Source of the DNA: Tissierellales bacterium
GTDB taxonomy: Bacteria; Bacillota; Clostridia; Tissierellales; JASKZW01
Length of the DNA: 19,319 nt
Assembly (NCBI GenBank): GCA_030152145.1
Contig: JASLIL010000120.1
Location: 1 to 19,319, forward strand
Reading direction: 5' to 3'
The translations under genes and the position numbers were made by a program. The notes beneath the pieces are model-generated. The model was not told where the DNA came from. It searched no databases and saw nothing but the letters and a program-made list of their open reading frames with translations. Shown here one piece after another: positions 7,711 through 14,022 of the stretch (the stretch's first letter is position 1; each line of letters starts with the position of its first letter).

Positions 7711-7832
7711 GGTTTTTCAGGATGTAAATTTGTTTCACTTATATCAATCTCTTGTATGCTCTGATATTCAGGGGTTTTGTTTTCTTTCATGAAATTTTAT
7801 TTCACTTTATTGAAAGAATTATTTTTTTTCAG

Positions 7833-7862
7833 AAAAAAACACCCAGATTTATCTAGGTGTTT
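7833..7862 (-). terminator. terminator of the Na+/phosphate cotransporter gene
   Basis: AAACACC pairs with GGTGTTT (7837-7843 with 7856-7862). The stem extends inward through one G-T pair and AGA/TCT to a TTTA loop. A T run follows on the minus strand. It overlaps the stop codon at 7861-7863. Confidence 0.85.
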
Positions 7863-9522
7863 AAAGTGATTCAGCTTTTGGCTTTCTCTCTATACCCATA
7901 AGCTCATCGTGAGCATATAGAGTGGTCTTGTAGATGTGGTCTGCTATTCTTTCCAAGTGACTAATCATATCTATGAAAAGTACTCCTGCGTCTATATTTG
8001 AGTTTGACTTGTGCAGTCTTTCAACATAGTTATCTTGAAATTTTTCTGCCAGATAATCTACTTCATTTTCTATATTTCTTATTTCATGAACTCTTGAAAA
8101 ATTCTCGTTTAAACTTTCTAAAGATATATCACACATTTCTAAAACTTTTTTTTCTAAGATTTGAAGCTCTTCTATACTTTCTTTACTAAAATCTAAATTT
8201 TGATCTTGTTTTTTCTCTATTAGGGATAAGATTTCTATTACTCTGTCTGCAGATTTCTCCACATTGTTTATAGAGCTTACTACAGCCGGTACCATTATAG
8301 ACTGTCTTTTAGTTAACTCCCTACGAGAAAGTTTCATTATATACTTCATTAGGTCTTTTTGCATTATATTTATGCTTTCTTCCTGGTCCAATACATCTGA
8401 TAGCTTCTCTGTGTCTTTTGTATAGGCTATATCCATAGTTGTTTCTAACATATCCTTAACTATTTTTGTTCCTCTTATAATTTCAAATTTAGATGCTTCT
8501 AGAGCAGCTACTGGAGTGTCTAGAAGTATCTCATCTAGATAGTGCTTTTCCTGATGTAAACTAGTTTTAGGTTTTATTACCTTGTTTAAGAATGCTACAT
8601 AGTACTTTGTTAAAGGTAAAAATATAATTGCATTTATAGCATTAAATAAAGTGTGTGAATTGGCAATAAATACCGATATATCTGGATTAGCATTGGTTTT
8701 AAGAGTAAATGCTTTTACCATACTCATAAATACAGGAAAAAACAAAAGCGTTAAGACTACTCCAAACCCATTGTAGAGTGTGTGAGCCCAAGCTGTTCTT
8801 CTTGCATTTATATTTCCTGATGCACTGGCTAATTGTGCCGTTATAGAAGTTCCTAGGTTATTTCCTAGCATGATATATACAGCACCATGTAAACTTATTA
8901 GTCCTGCCTGACTTAAAACCATTACAAGACCTGTTGTAGCTGCACTACTGTGTACCATAGCCGTTGCAAATGCTCCTAGTAGTATTCCTATGATTGGATT
9001 AGATGCATAGGTGCTAAAGAAATATCTCATTCTTTCACTTTCCTGCATGTAGGGAACACCACTATTTAATATCTTTAAACCTAAAAACATCATACCAAAA
9101 CCCATTAGGGCTTGGCCCAGGTGCTTTAGTTTTTTATTCTTACTGATTTTCTCTATAGCAAATCCTATACCTAATATAGGAAGTGCTATGTCAGTTAGCT
9201 GAAACTTAAAGCTGAAGGCCATAAGCTGAGCTAAAACCGTTGTTCCTATGTTGGCCCCATATATTATACCTACTGCTTGTGGTAATTTCATTAGACCAGA
9301 GTTTACAAATCCTACTGTTAGAACTGTTACAGCTGTACTGCTTTGAACTATAGCCGTTACTAAAATTCCTACTAGAAAAGCTGACCAAACCTTACCAGTA
9401 AGAACGGTTAGGATTCTCTTCATAGCTTCTCCTGAAGCCTTCTCAAGTCCATCTCCCATCATATCGACGCCATACATAAGCAAGGCTGTCCCACCTATGA
9501 CACCAAATATTAATTCTTCCAT
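7861..9522 (-). CDS. Na+/phosphate cotransporter (NptA/YjbB type) with PhoU-like tail
   Basis: A 553-residue membrane protein; ATG at 9522 after GGAGG. The first 320 or so residues carry two inverted Na/Pi repeats, marked by IVQSSTAVTV (Q60-S62) with GANIGTT, and MVHSSAATTG (H191-S193) with GNNLGTS. QSS motifs contact phosphate and sodium in this family; the second has H in place of Q. Residues about 340-545 are helical and charged, resembling PhoU, and probably act in the cytoplasm. The role is sodium-coupled phosphate movement, in or out, perhaps tuned by the PhoU part. No pst or phoB genes are nearby. It ends in its own terminator and has a candidate promoter at 9569-9597. Confidence 0.9.
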   Translation of the reverse strand: MEELIFGVIGGTALLMYGVDMMGDGLEKASGEAMKRILTVLTGKVWSAFLVGILVTAIVQSSTAVTVLTVGFVNSGLMKLPQAVGIIYGANIGTTVLAQLMAFSFKFQLTDIALPILGIGFAIEKISKNKKLKHLGQALMGFGMMFLGLKILNSGVPYMQESERMRYFFSTYASNPIIGILLGAFATAMVHSSAATTGLVMVLSQAGLISLHGAVYIMLGNNLGTSITAQLASASGNINARRTAWAHTLYNGFGVVLTLLFFPVFMSMVKAFTLKTNANPDISVFIANSHTLFNAINAIIFLPLTKYYVAFLNKVIKPKTSLHQEKHYLDEILLDTPVAALEASKFEIIRGTKIVKDMLETTMDIAYTKDTEKLSDVLDQEESINIMQKDLMKYIMKLSRRELTKRQSIMVPAVVSSINNVEKSADRVIEILSLIEKKQDQNLDFSKESIEELQILEKKVLEMCDISLESLNENFSRVHEIRNIENEVDYLAEKFQDNYVERLHKSNSNIDAGVLFIDMISHLERIADHIYKTTLYAHDELMGIERKPKAESL

Positions 9523-9568
9523 TTAATTCCTCCATTACCAGACTAGATATTTTAAACTAACACTACAA

Positions 9569-9597
9569 ATGATATAACTTTTTTTTATTAAAGTAAA
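9569..9597 (-). promoter_or_regulatory. candidate promoter of the Na+/phosphate cotransporter
   Basis: On the minus strand TTTACT (9592-9597) and TATCAT (9569-9574) are 17 bases apart, about 47 bases before the ATG. The gap 9523-9620 is A/T-rich and shows no GC hairpin that would stop transcription from the upstream DUF2164 gene. Confidence 0.45.
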
Positions 9598-9620
9598 TAG
9601 TATTATTATATTATTAGATA

Positions 9621-9851
9621 TTATTTATAGATTTTAAGAGAATAGAGATCCTCCAGCCTGTCTTCCAGGTGTTTATAGCAGTCTTCTATGGCCATATTAT
9701 AGATATCCTTTGCTAGTTTATCCAAAAAGAAATCTAGAATCATATAGGCCTTTAAGTCACCTATGTCTAAATCTAGCTCCCTCTGAAAGAAGAATTTTAT
9801 TTTTTCCATTAAAACATGCGTTTCTGAGTCCTCTAATTTAAATTTTTCCAT
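9621..9851 (-). CDS. DUF2164-like small protein
   Basis: A 76-residue soluble protein; ATG at 9851 after an AGAGGA ribosome site that lies within the ada gene. Its first codons overlap the ada 3' end by 14 bases, so the two are translationally coupled. The pattern of an amphipathic start, FFQRELDLDIGDLKAYMILD, then FFLDKLAKDIYNMAIEDC and a short helix matches the DUF2164 family as I recall it. The function of that family is unknown. Being read with adenosine deaminase gives no clear clue, since DUF2164 genes occur in many contexts. Codon use looks like that of its neighbours. Confidence 0.75.
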   Translation of the reverse strand: MEKFKLEDSETHVLMEKIKFFFQRELDLDIGDLKAYMILDFFLDKLAKDIYNMAIEDCYKHLEDRLEDLYSLKIYK

Positions 9852-10848
9852 CTAAAAATTCCTCTAATCTTGTGTACATGTAGAGCTTGTCTTTATCACT
9901 TGCAAAACTGCCATAAATACTTATTTTTATCATATTTGCCAAGTCTTCCTTTGTGAATCCATACCTATCTACTATAAATCTATACTCTTTTTCAAGACTA
10001 GTATTTGACACAGTTCTGTTATCAGTGTTTACACATACCTTCAATGACCTGTTGTAAAAATCCATTAGTGGATAATCTTCCATATTTTCTACAGCCTTGG
10101 TCTGCATATTGCTAATAGGACAGGTTTCCAGCACTACATTCTTCTCCTTTATAAGATTCATGGTAGACTTGTTTTTTATAGCTGCTATTCCATGACCTAT
10201 TCTATTGGCGCCTAGCTCTCTAATAGAGTAGTCTATGTTTTCATAGCTTCCTGTTTCTCCAGCATGAACTGTTATCTTATATCCTAAATTTCTTGCCAGA
10301 TCAAATACTTCCTTGTGTAACTCTGGCGGAAAGTCAGTTTCATTACCTGCTAGGTCTATGGCTACTAACTTCCTTTTTAAAAATTTCTCTCCCTGCCTAA
10401 CTAGCCTAAGATTATCCTCTAGGGAGTGGTGTCTCATACAGATTAAGATAAGATTTCCCTTTATGGAAAAGTCTTTTTCTGCCCTCTCCATTCCAACTAT
10501 AACCGCCTCTATTATCTCATCTATATTAAAATCCTTACTCTTATGTAGATTAGGTGCAAATCTTAACTCTGCATACATGACACCTTCTTTAGATAGGTCC
10601 TCCATGATTTCATAGCTAAGCCTTTCTATATTTTCCTGGCTATTCATAACTTCTATAGGTATTTCAAATTTCTCCAAGTAGTCTTTAAGGCTGGCACACT
10701 CTTTTTCAACCCTAACTTCTTTCTTAAATTCCTCTAGGCTTATTCTGTCTTCAAGCCCAAGAATTTCATACATACTTTCTATTCTTAAGCTTCCATCTAT
10801 ATGGCAATGTAATTCAACCTTGGGTATAGCTTTTATAAATTTTTCCAT
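9838..10848 (-). CDS. add: adenosine deaminase
   Basis: A 336-residue cytoplasmic enzyme converting adenosine or deoxyadenosine to inosine and ammonia in purine salvage. The ATG at 10848 is six bases after AGGAGG; an in-frame TTG two codons earlier touches that site and is unlikely. Zinc and catalytic residues are visible: VELHCHIDGSL (H14, H16), VHAGET (H195, E198), RIGHGI (H219) and VNTDN (D276). The last motif has N277 where many family members have a second aspartate, a variant I recall from other Gram-positive enzymes. It overlaps the DUF2164 gene and begins about 80 bases after the second RpiR gene, with a hairpin between them. Confidence 0.92.
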   Translation of the reverse strand: MEKFIKAIPKVELHCHIDGSLRIESMYEILGLEDRISLEEFKKEVRVEKECASLKDYLEKFEIPIEVMNSQENIERLSYEIMEDLSKEGVMYAELRFAPNLHKSKDFNIDEIIEAVIVGMERAEKDFSIKGNLILICMRHHSLEDNLRLVRQGEKFLKRKLVAIDLAGNETDFPPELHKEVFDLARNLGYKITVHAGETGSYENIDYSIRELGANRIGHGIAAIKNKSTMNLIKEKNVVLETCPISNMQTKAVENMEDYPLMDFYNRSLKVCVNTDNRTVSNTSLEKEYRFIVDRYGFTKEDLANMIKISIYGSFASDKDKLYMYTRLEEFLDGKI

Positions 10849-10884
10849 AATCAACCTCCTCTATACTATATTAACATAGATAAA

Positions 10885-10914
10885 ATAAAATAAGGCTAGA
10901 AAACTAGCCCTATT
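10885..10914 (-). terminator. hairpin terminator between the second RpiR gene and add
   Basis: GGCTAG (10894-10899) pairs with CTAGCC (10904-10909) around a four-A loop. On the minus strand it is followed by a T-rich tract broken by A's. Termination may be partial, allowing some readthrough into add. Confidence 0.65.
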
Positions 10915-10928
10915 GTATACTTTAGATT

Positions 10929-11753
10929 CTAATCACATTCCTCTGATATTTCTGTAATTAAATCTGGTTTCTTTTTCTTGTAAATCTCAAGTAGGTTTAT
11001 ATAGATAATATCTATAACTGTTAGTAATGCCATTCTAAAACTTGTGGAACCCTTGCCTATACTGCCATCTACTCCAGAGGTGAAAAGCCTTATATCACTT
11101 ATATCGCTTAGAGGATTGTAGCCAAACTTAGTTATGCTAATTATAGTTACATTATTCTTTTTTGCTTCTTTAGTGGCCTTTAGGGTATTCTCGTTCTTAC
11201 CACATTGAGATATAGCTATAACCAGGTCCTCTTCTCTTAGGTTTCCAGCTGATATTTCCTGTATATGAGGGTCCTTATAGATTACAGCTGCTTTCCCTAG
11301 CTCCACTAGTTTGTACTCCAAATCTAATCCTACTAGATAAGCATTTCCTCCTGCTACTATGTTAATTCTATCTGACTTCAAGATTAAATCTATGGCCTGA
11401 TCTACAGCCTCTAAGTCTATTAACCTAGATGTATATTCTATGGCCTTTATATTATCTTCACATATTTTTACAGAGTTACCGGAAATCTTATAGCCTTCAT
11501 CAAACTCCGAAAGTTCTAAATCCTCTTGGTTTATGCTGCGAGCTAATTCTATCTTAAAATCCAGGAATCCTGAATATCCTAGCTTCTTAGCAAACCTTAT
11601 TACACTTGCTTGGGATGTAGAGGTTTCTGTGGCCAATTCTTCTGCTGTCATATCGCAAGATTCTACACTTCTTTCTAGAATATATTCTGAAATTTTAAGC
11701 TCTGAAAGAGTAAATTCATCTCTGAGATTTTGTATCCTTAAAAAACAACTCAA
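10929..11753 (-). CDS. second RpiR-family regulator with altered SIS motif
   Basis: A 274-residue paralogue of the regulator at 2749-3603. The start is TTG at 11753, seven bases after AGGAGGT; the first residues (MSCFLRIQNLRDEF) align with MSSILRIKSLKNEF of the paralogue, which supports it. Residues 1-75 are the RpiR HTH (TSQASVIRFAKKLGYSGF). The SIS domain spans about 110-250. Its phosphosugar loop reads ISQCGKNENT (181-190), where the paralogue has ISHSGKSKET, and the first loop is AGGNA instead of GIGSS. Key serines are thus missing, so it may bind another ligand or none. It lies upstream of adenosine deaminase, but the pairing is only positional. Confidence 0.85.
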   Translation of the reverse strand: MSCFLRIQNLRDEFTLSELKISEYILERSVESCDMTAEELATETSTSQASVIRFAKKLGYSGFLDFKIELARSINQEDLELSEFDEGYKISGNSVKICEDNIKAIEYTSRLIDLEAVDQAIDLILKSDRINIVAGGNAYLVGLDLEYKLVELGKAAVIYKDPHIQEISAGNLREEDLVIAISQCGKNENTLKATKEAKKNNVTIISITKFGYNPLSDISDIRLFTSGVDGSIGKGSTSFRMALLTVIDIIYINLLEIYKKKKPDLITEISEECD

Positions 11754-11796
11754 ACCTTCTACCTCCTGTAATATATTGTTAGGAACTTTCCAATAT

Positions 11797-11961
11797 CTAA
11801 TTGGATGTTTTTAAAAACATGGCTACTAGGAAAATTATTACAGATATTAAGACTATGATTATGGCTTTTTTTCTTTGTTTTGGTCTGTGCATATTTTCCC
11901 TGTAGGAAATAGCCCCAAGTATTAGACCAATTAAGCCTACTAATATTAAAATCCACTTCAT
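11797..11961 (-). CDS. 54-residue membrane protein with two helices
   Basis: A small gene read from ATG 11961 to TAG 11797, seven bases after AGAGGGG. The protein begins MKWILILVGLIGLILG, a hydrophobic helix over residues 3-18. A basic loop (RENMHRPKQRKKA) follows, then a second helix over about 34-50 (IIIVLISVIIFLVAM). The basic loop predicts a hairpin with both ends outside. It starts 18 bases after the stop of the PfpI-like gene on the same strand, so the two are likely cotranscribed; the second RpiR gene follows 43 bases later. I do not recognise the family. The reading frame, ribosome site and paired helices argue that it is real. Another frame at 11759-11956 lacks these traits. Confidence 0.75.
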   Translation of the reverse strand: MKWILILVGLIGLILGAISYRENMHRPKQRKKAIIIVLISVIIFLVAMFLKTSN

Positions 11962-11979
11962 CTTATATCCCCTCTCTTA

Positions 11980-12483
11980 CTAGCCTAGTAATTTAAAAAA
12001 TTCTTCCATAAAGTCCACTAGGTCTTTAGGGGTTCTAGAAGTTATTAAATTCCCATCTACTACTACTGACTGGTCTAGATAGTCTGCCCCTGCATTTATA
12101 AGATCATCTTTTATAGATGGAAAAGATGTCATCTTCTTTCCTTTTACCTTACAAGCAGGCACCATTAGCCAAGGACCATGGCATATAGCTGCTATGGGAA
12201 CTTCTTTCTCGTCTAAGGCTTTTACAAAGTTTAAGGTCGCTTCTGATCTTCTCATATAGTCTGGAGAAAAACCTCCTGGAATAACCAATCCGTCATAATC
12301 TTCTGGGTCTACCTCATCAGTACTATAATCACTTTCCATGGTAAAACCAGACTTGCCTTTGTAACCTTTCTTTCCTTCCGTTCCCAATAAATGGACCTCA
12401 TATTTTTCTTGTAGCTTAAAATAAGGATATACTAGTTCTTTTTCATCAAACATATCCTCTATTAATAGAGCAACTTTCTTCAT
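11980..12483 (-). CDS. DJ-1/PfpI-family protein
   Basis: A 167-residue cytoplasmic protein of the class I glutamine amidotransferase-like fold; ATG at 12483 after GGGAGGG. The nucleophile elbow is AAICHGPWL with C101-H102. An acidic residue for the triad partner is available in EDMFDEKEL (about 9-17), and GLVIPGGFSPDYMR holds the oxyanion region. The ending YLDQSVVVDGNLITSRTP is typical of the PfpI/YhbO branch. Members have been described as proteases, stress proteins or protein and nucleotide deglycases, so the exact reaction is open. Expression upon oxidative or carbonyl stress is common in the family. The small membrane protein gene follows in the same unit. Confidence 0.88.
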   Translation of the reverse strand: MKKVALLIEDMFDEKELVYPYFKLQEKYEVHLLGTEGKKGYKGKSGFTMESDYSTDEVDPEDYDGLVIPGGFSPDYMRRSEATLNFVKALDEKEVPIAAICHGPWLMVPACKVKGKKMTSFPSIKDDLINAGADYLDQSVVVDGNLITSRTPKDLVDFMEEFFKLLG

Positions 12484-12542
12484 ATTTAATCCCTCCCTCT
12501 TTTCCTTATACCCAATTTTTAGCCTATATAATGTATAAAGAG

Positions 12543-12574
12543 AAAAAATACCCTAGGATTTCCTAAGGTATTTT
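12543..12574 (-). terminator. terminator after tRNA-Arg(TCG)
   Basis: An A/T-ended stem, AAAATACC with GGTATTTT plus inner TAGG/CCTA, begins at the last base of the tRNA. It is followed by a T run on the minus strand (12543-12548). It ends the phosphoesterase/tRNA-Arg transcript. Confidence 0.8.
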
Positions 12575-12650
12575 GGTACACTCTGAGGGACTCGAACCCT
12601 CAGCCTCCTGGTTCGAAGCCAGTTACTCTATCCAATTGAGCTAAGAGTGC
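12574..12650 (-). tRNA. tRNA-Arg (anticodon TCG)
   Basis: A 77-base cloverleaf with CCA encoded. The acceptor GCACTCT/AGAGTGT has a G-U first pair. The D-stem is GCTC/GAGT, the anticodon loop CTTCGAA, the T-arm GAGGG TTCGAGT CCCTC. The anticodon TCG reads CGA/CGN arginine codons. The anticodon stem has an A-G mismatch at 27-43, its outermost pair. The first ten bases overlap the 3' end of the upstream phosphoesterase gene. Confidence 0.93.
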
Positions 12651-13435
12651 TCGCTTTCAATTGTAATATTTGATATCTGAGCCCTATTTAAAATTCTTAT
12701 AGGGTATATGCTGGTTCCTAGGCCACTATCTATATAAAGACTGCTTCCATTTATATTATATAGGCCCTTGCTATAATTAGGAAATAGGCCTTCTGATGGA
12801 CTTATTACAGCTCCTACTAGAGGTAGCCTTACCTGACCGCCATGAGTATGGCCTGATAGTATTATATCCTCTTTTCCCAGTTTAAAACTTAAATATGGTC
12901 TAGGGGAATGACTTAGAAGGATATTAAGTGTAGACTCTGAAAAATCGCCTAGAAATTTTCTGTAGTCTTCTTCTATTATATCAAATCTTATACCTGCCAT
13001 CTTTATTTTATTATTTCCTATATTTATTGTGGTAGATTTATTGTCTAGAATATTTACGCCTAGCTTGGACAGGGAGTTTAAAAAATATTTCAAATTTGGA
13101 TTGTAGATTTCATGGTTGCCTGTTACGAAGTATAAATCTTTTTTCAAGCTGGATAGGGCCTCTATTAGCTCTAGAGATTTCTTTATCCTGTAAAGATCAG
13201 ATCTCCTATCTATTATATCACCTGTTAAAACTATAAAGTCTGGATCGAATTCTCCTACTTTTTCTACAAGCCTATCTAGGTCAATTTGCCTACTACTATG
13301 GTAATCGGTTATTTGACATATTTTTATACTGCTGTCAAGCTTAGGGCTCTTAAGTTTTATCTCCTCGAGCTTAAAGCATTTTATCTGCCAGTAAATATAA
13401 ATCAAACCTACTAATAAAATATATATTAGAGTCAT
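12641..13435 (-). CDS. YkuE-like membrane-anchored metallophosphoesterase
   Basis: A 264-residue protein; ATG at 13435 after AGGAGGAA. Residues 3-17 form an N-terminal hydrophobic anchor. A calcineurin-like phosphoesterase domain follows: ICQITDYHSS (D43, H45), LTGDIIDRRSD, VTGNHEIYN, LLSHSP and SGHTHGGQVRLP. The pattern matches the YkuE/YaeI group, some of which act on cell-envelope lipids or UDP-sugars. The substrate here is not known. The gene lies between tRNA-Leu upstream and tRNA-Arg downstream, all on one strand, with only 21 bases to the preceding terminator and no clear promoter of its own. Its TAG stop (12641-12643) is formed by tRNA-Arg bases 8-10. Confidence 0.88.
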   Translation of the reverse strand: MTLIYILLVGLIYIYWQIKCFKLEEIKLKSPKLDSSIKICQITDYHSSRQIDLDRLVEKVGEFDPDFIVLTGDIIDRRSDLYRIKKSLELIEALSSLKKDLYFVTGNHEIYNPNLKYFLNSLSKLGVNILDNKSTTINIGNNKIKMAGIRFDIIEEDYRKFLGDFSESTLNILLSHSPRPYLSFKLGKEDIILSGHTHGGQVRLPLVGAVISPSEGLFPNYSKGLYNINGSSLYIDSGLGTSIYPIRILNRAQISNITIESEHS

Positions 13436-13456
13436 AGCTTCCTCCTATTTTAAAGC

Positions 13457-13484
13457 AAAAAAAATTGGCCTATAAGCCAATTTT
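13457..13484 (-). terminator. terminator after tRNA-Leu
   Basis: AAAATTGGC (13461-13469) pairs perfectly with GCCAATTTT (13476-13484) around a six-base loop. A long T run follows on the minus strand. It begins three bases after the tRNA CCA end. Some readthrough may feed the phosphoesterase gene. Confidence 0.87.
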
Positions 13485-13487
13485 ATG

Positions 13488-13573
13488 TGGTGCGGGAAAG
13501 AGGACTTGAACCCCCACGCCTTGCGGCATCAGATCCTAAGTCTGACGCGTCTGCCAGTTCCGCCATTCCCGCC
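13488..13573 (-). tRNA. tRNA-Leu (anticodon TAG)
   Basis: An 86-base class II tRNA. The acceptor starts GGCGGGA, the anticodon stem TCAGA/TCTGA holds loop CTTAGGA, and a long variable arm (TGCCGC AAG GCGT region) precedes the T-arm GGGGG TTCAAGT CCTCT. CCA is encoded. Reads CUA/CUN leucine codons. Only two bases separate it from tRNA-Lys. Confidence 0.95.
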
Positions 13574-13575
13574 TA

Positions 13576-13651
13576 TGGTGACCCATCCGCGACTCGAACG
13601 CGGGACACCCTGATTAAAAGTCAGGTGCTCTACCGACTGAGCTAATGGGTC
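13576..13651 (-). tRNA. tRNA-Lys (anticodon TTT)
   Basis: A 76-base cloverleaf: acceptor GACCCAT/ATGGGTC, D-stem GCTC/GAGC, anticodon stem CCTGA/TCAGG with loop CTTTTAA, T-arm CCGCG TTCGAGT CGCGG, CCA encoded. It is the first gene of the Lys-Leu transcript. Confidence 0.96.
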
Positions 13652-13671
13652 ATGCTTTTTAGTACTTACTT

Positions 13672-13700
13672 ATCTTACCATTTTGTTTCTTGCCTGTCAA
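13672..13700 (-). promoter_or_regulatory. promoter of the tRNA-Lys/tRNA-Leu unit
   Basis: On the minus strand a consensus TTGACA (13695-13700) and TAAGAT (13672-13677) are 17 bases apart, ending 20 bases before tRNA-Lys. A T- and A-rich inverted repeat (ACTTTTTT/AAAAAAGT, 13712-13728) lies just upstream and may end the His/Arg unit. Confidence 0.85.
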
Positions 13701-13743
13701 CACTTTTTTAAACTTTTTTAAAAAAAGTATTTTGAAAATTTAA

Positions 13744-13820
13744 TGGGGTGGGTAATGGGATTTGAACCCACGATCTCCAGAGCCACAATCTGGCGCCCTA
13801 ACCACTAGGCCATACCCACC
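13744..13820 (-). tRNA. tRNA-His (anticodon GTG)
   Basis: A 77-base tRNA with the extra G at -1 opposite C73 that marks tRNA-His. The acceptor is GTGGGTA/TACCCAC, the anticodon stem CCAGA/TCTGG with loop TTGTGGC, the T-arm GTGGG TTCAAAT CCCAT, and CCA is encoded. Confidence 0.95.
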
Positions 13821-13832
13821 ATATAATTTTCA

Positions 13833-13909
13833 TGGCGCACCTAGGAAGATTCGAACTCCCGACACATGGATTAGAAGTCCATTGCTCTATCCTACTGAGC
13901 TATAGGTGC
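13833..13909 (-). tRNA. tRNA-Arg (anticodon TCT)
   Basis: A 77-base cloverleaf: acceptor GCACCTA/TAGGTGC, D-stem GCTC/GAGC, anticodon stem ATGGA/TCCAT with loop CTTCTAA, T-arm GGGAG TTCGAAT CTTCC, CCA encoded. It reads AGA, a heavily used codon in this genome. It is the first gene after the leader at 13910-13979. Confidence 0.95.
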
Positions 13910-13979
13910 ATGTTGGAGTTCACTCCTAAGAGCGAAACTGCTGTTGGATTTAGGTGTTTGTTTTTCTCACCCCCAACAC
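13910..13979 (-). other. structured leader of the tRNA-Arg/tRNA-His transcript
   Basis: About 70 bases lie between the predicted start point and tRNA-Arg. On the minus strand TGTTGG (13973-13978) can pair with CCAACA at 13942-13947 or with the second CCAACA at 13911-13916. The second copy also overlaps a local hairpin GGAGT/ACTCC (13915-13926). The leader carries CACCTA as well, a copy of part of the tRNA acceptor 5' strand. It could guide processing; no known riboswitch is recognised. Confidence 0.5.
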
Positions 13980-13985
13980 TTTCAT

Positions 13986-14014
13986 AGTATACCAGCTGCT
14001 AGATTTAAAGTCAA
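13986..14014 (-). promoter_or_regulatory. promoter of the tRNA-Arg/tRNA-His unit
   Basis: On the minus strand TTGACT (14009-14014) and TATACT (13986-13991) are separated by 17 bases, a near-consensus sigma-A promoter. It begins nine bases after the stop of the phosphoesterase gene ending at 14023. Confidence 0.85.
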
Positions 14015-14022
14015 CAGTTTTT

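Noticed and set aside
11790..11804. CCAAT-N5-ATTGG inverted repeat before the second RpiR gene.
   Set aside because: It overlaps the stop of the small gene and no matching copy was seen elsewhere; too short to call an operator.
11805..11820. Perfect palindrome ATGTTTTTAAAAACAT.
   Set aside because: It is within the last codons of the small membrane protein and made of A/T runs; I see no support for a binding site or terminator.
11759..11956. A 65-codon minus-strand frame starting GTG.
   Set aside because: It overlaps the small membrane-protein frame, which has the better ribosome site and membrane helices; this frame shows no domain pattern.
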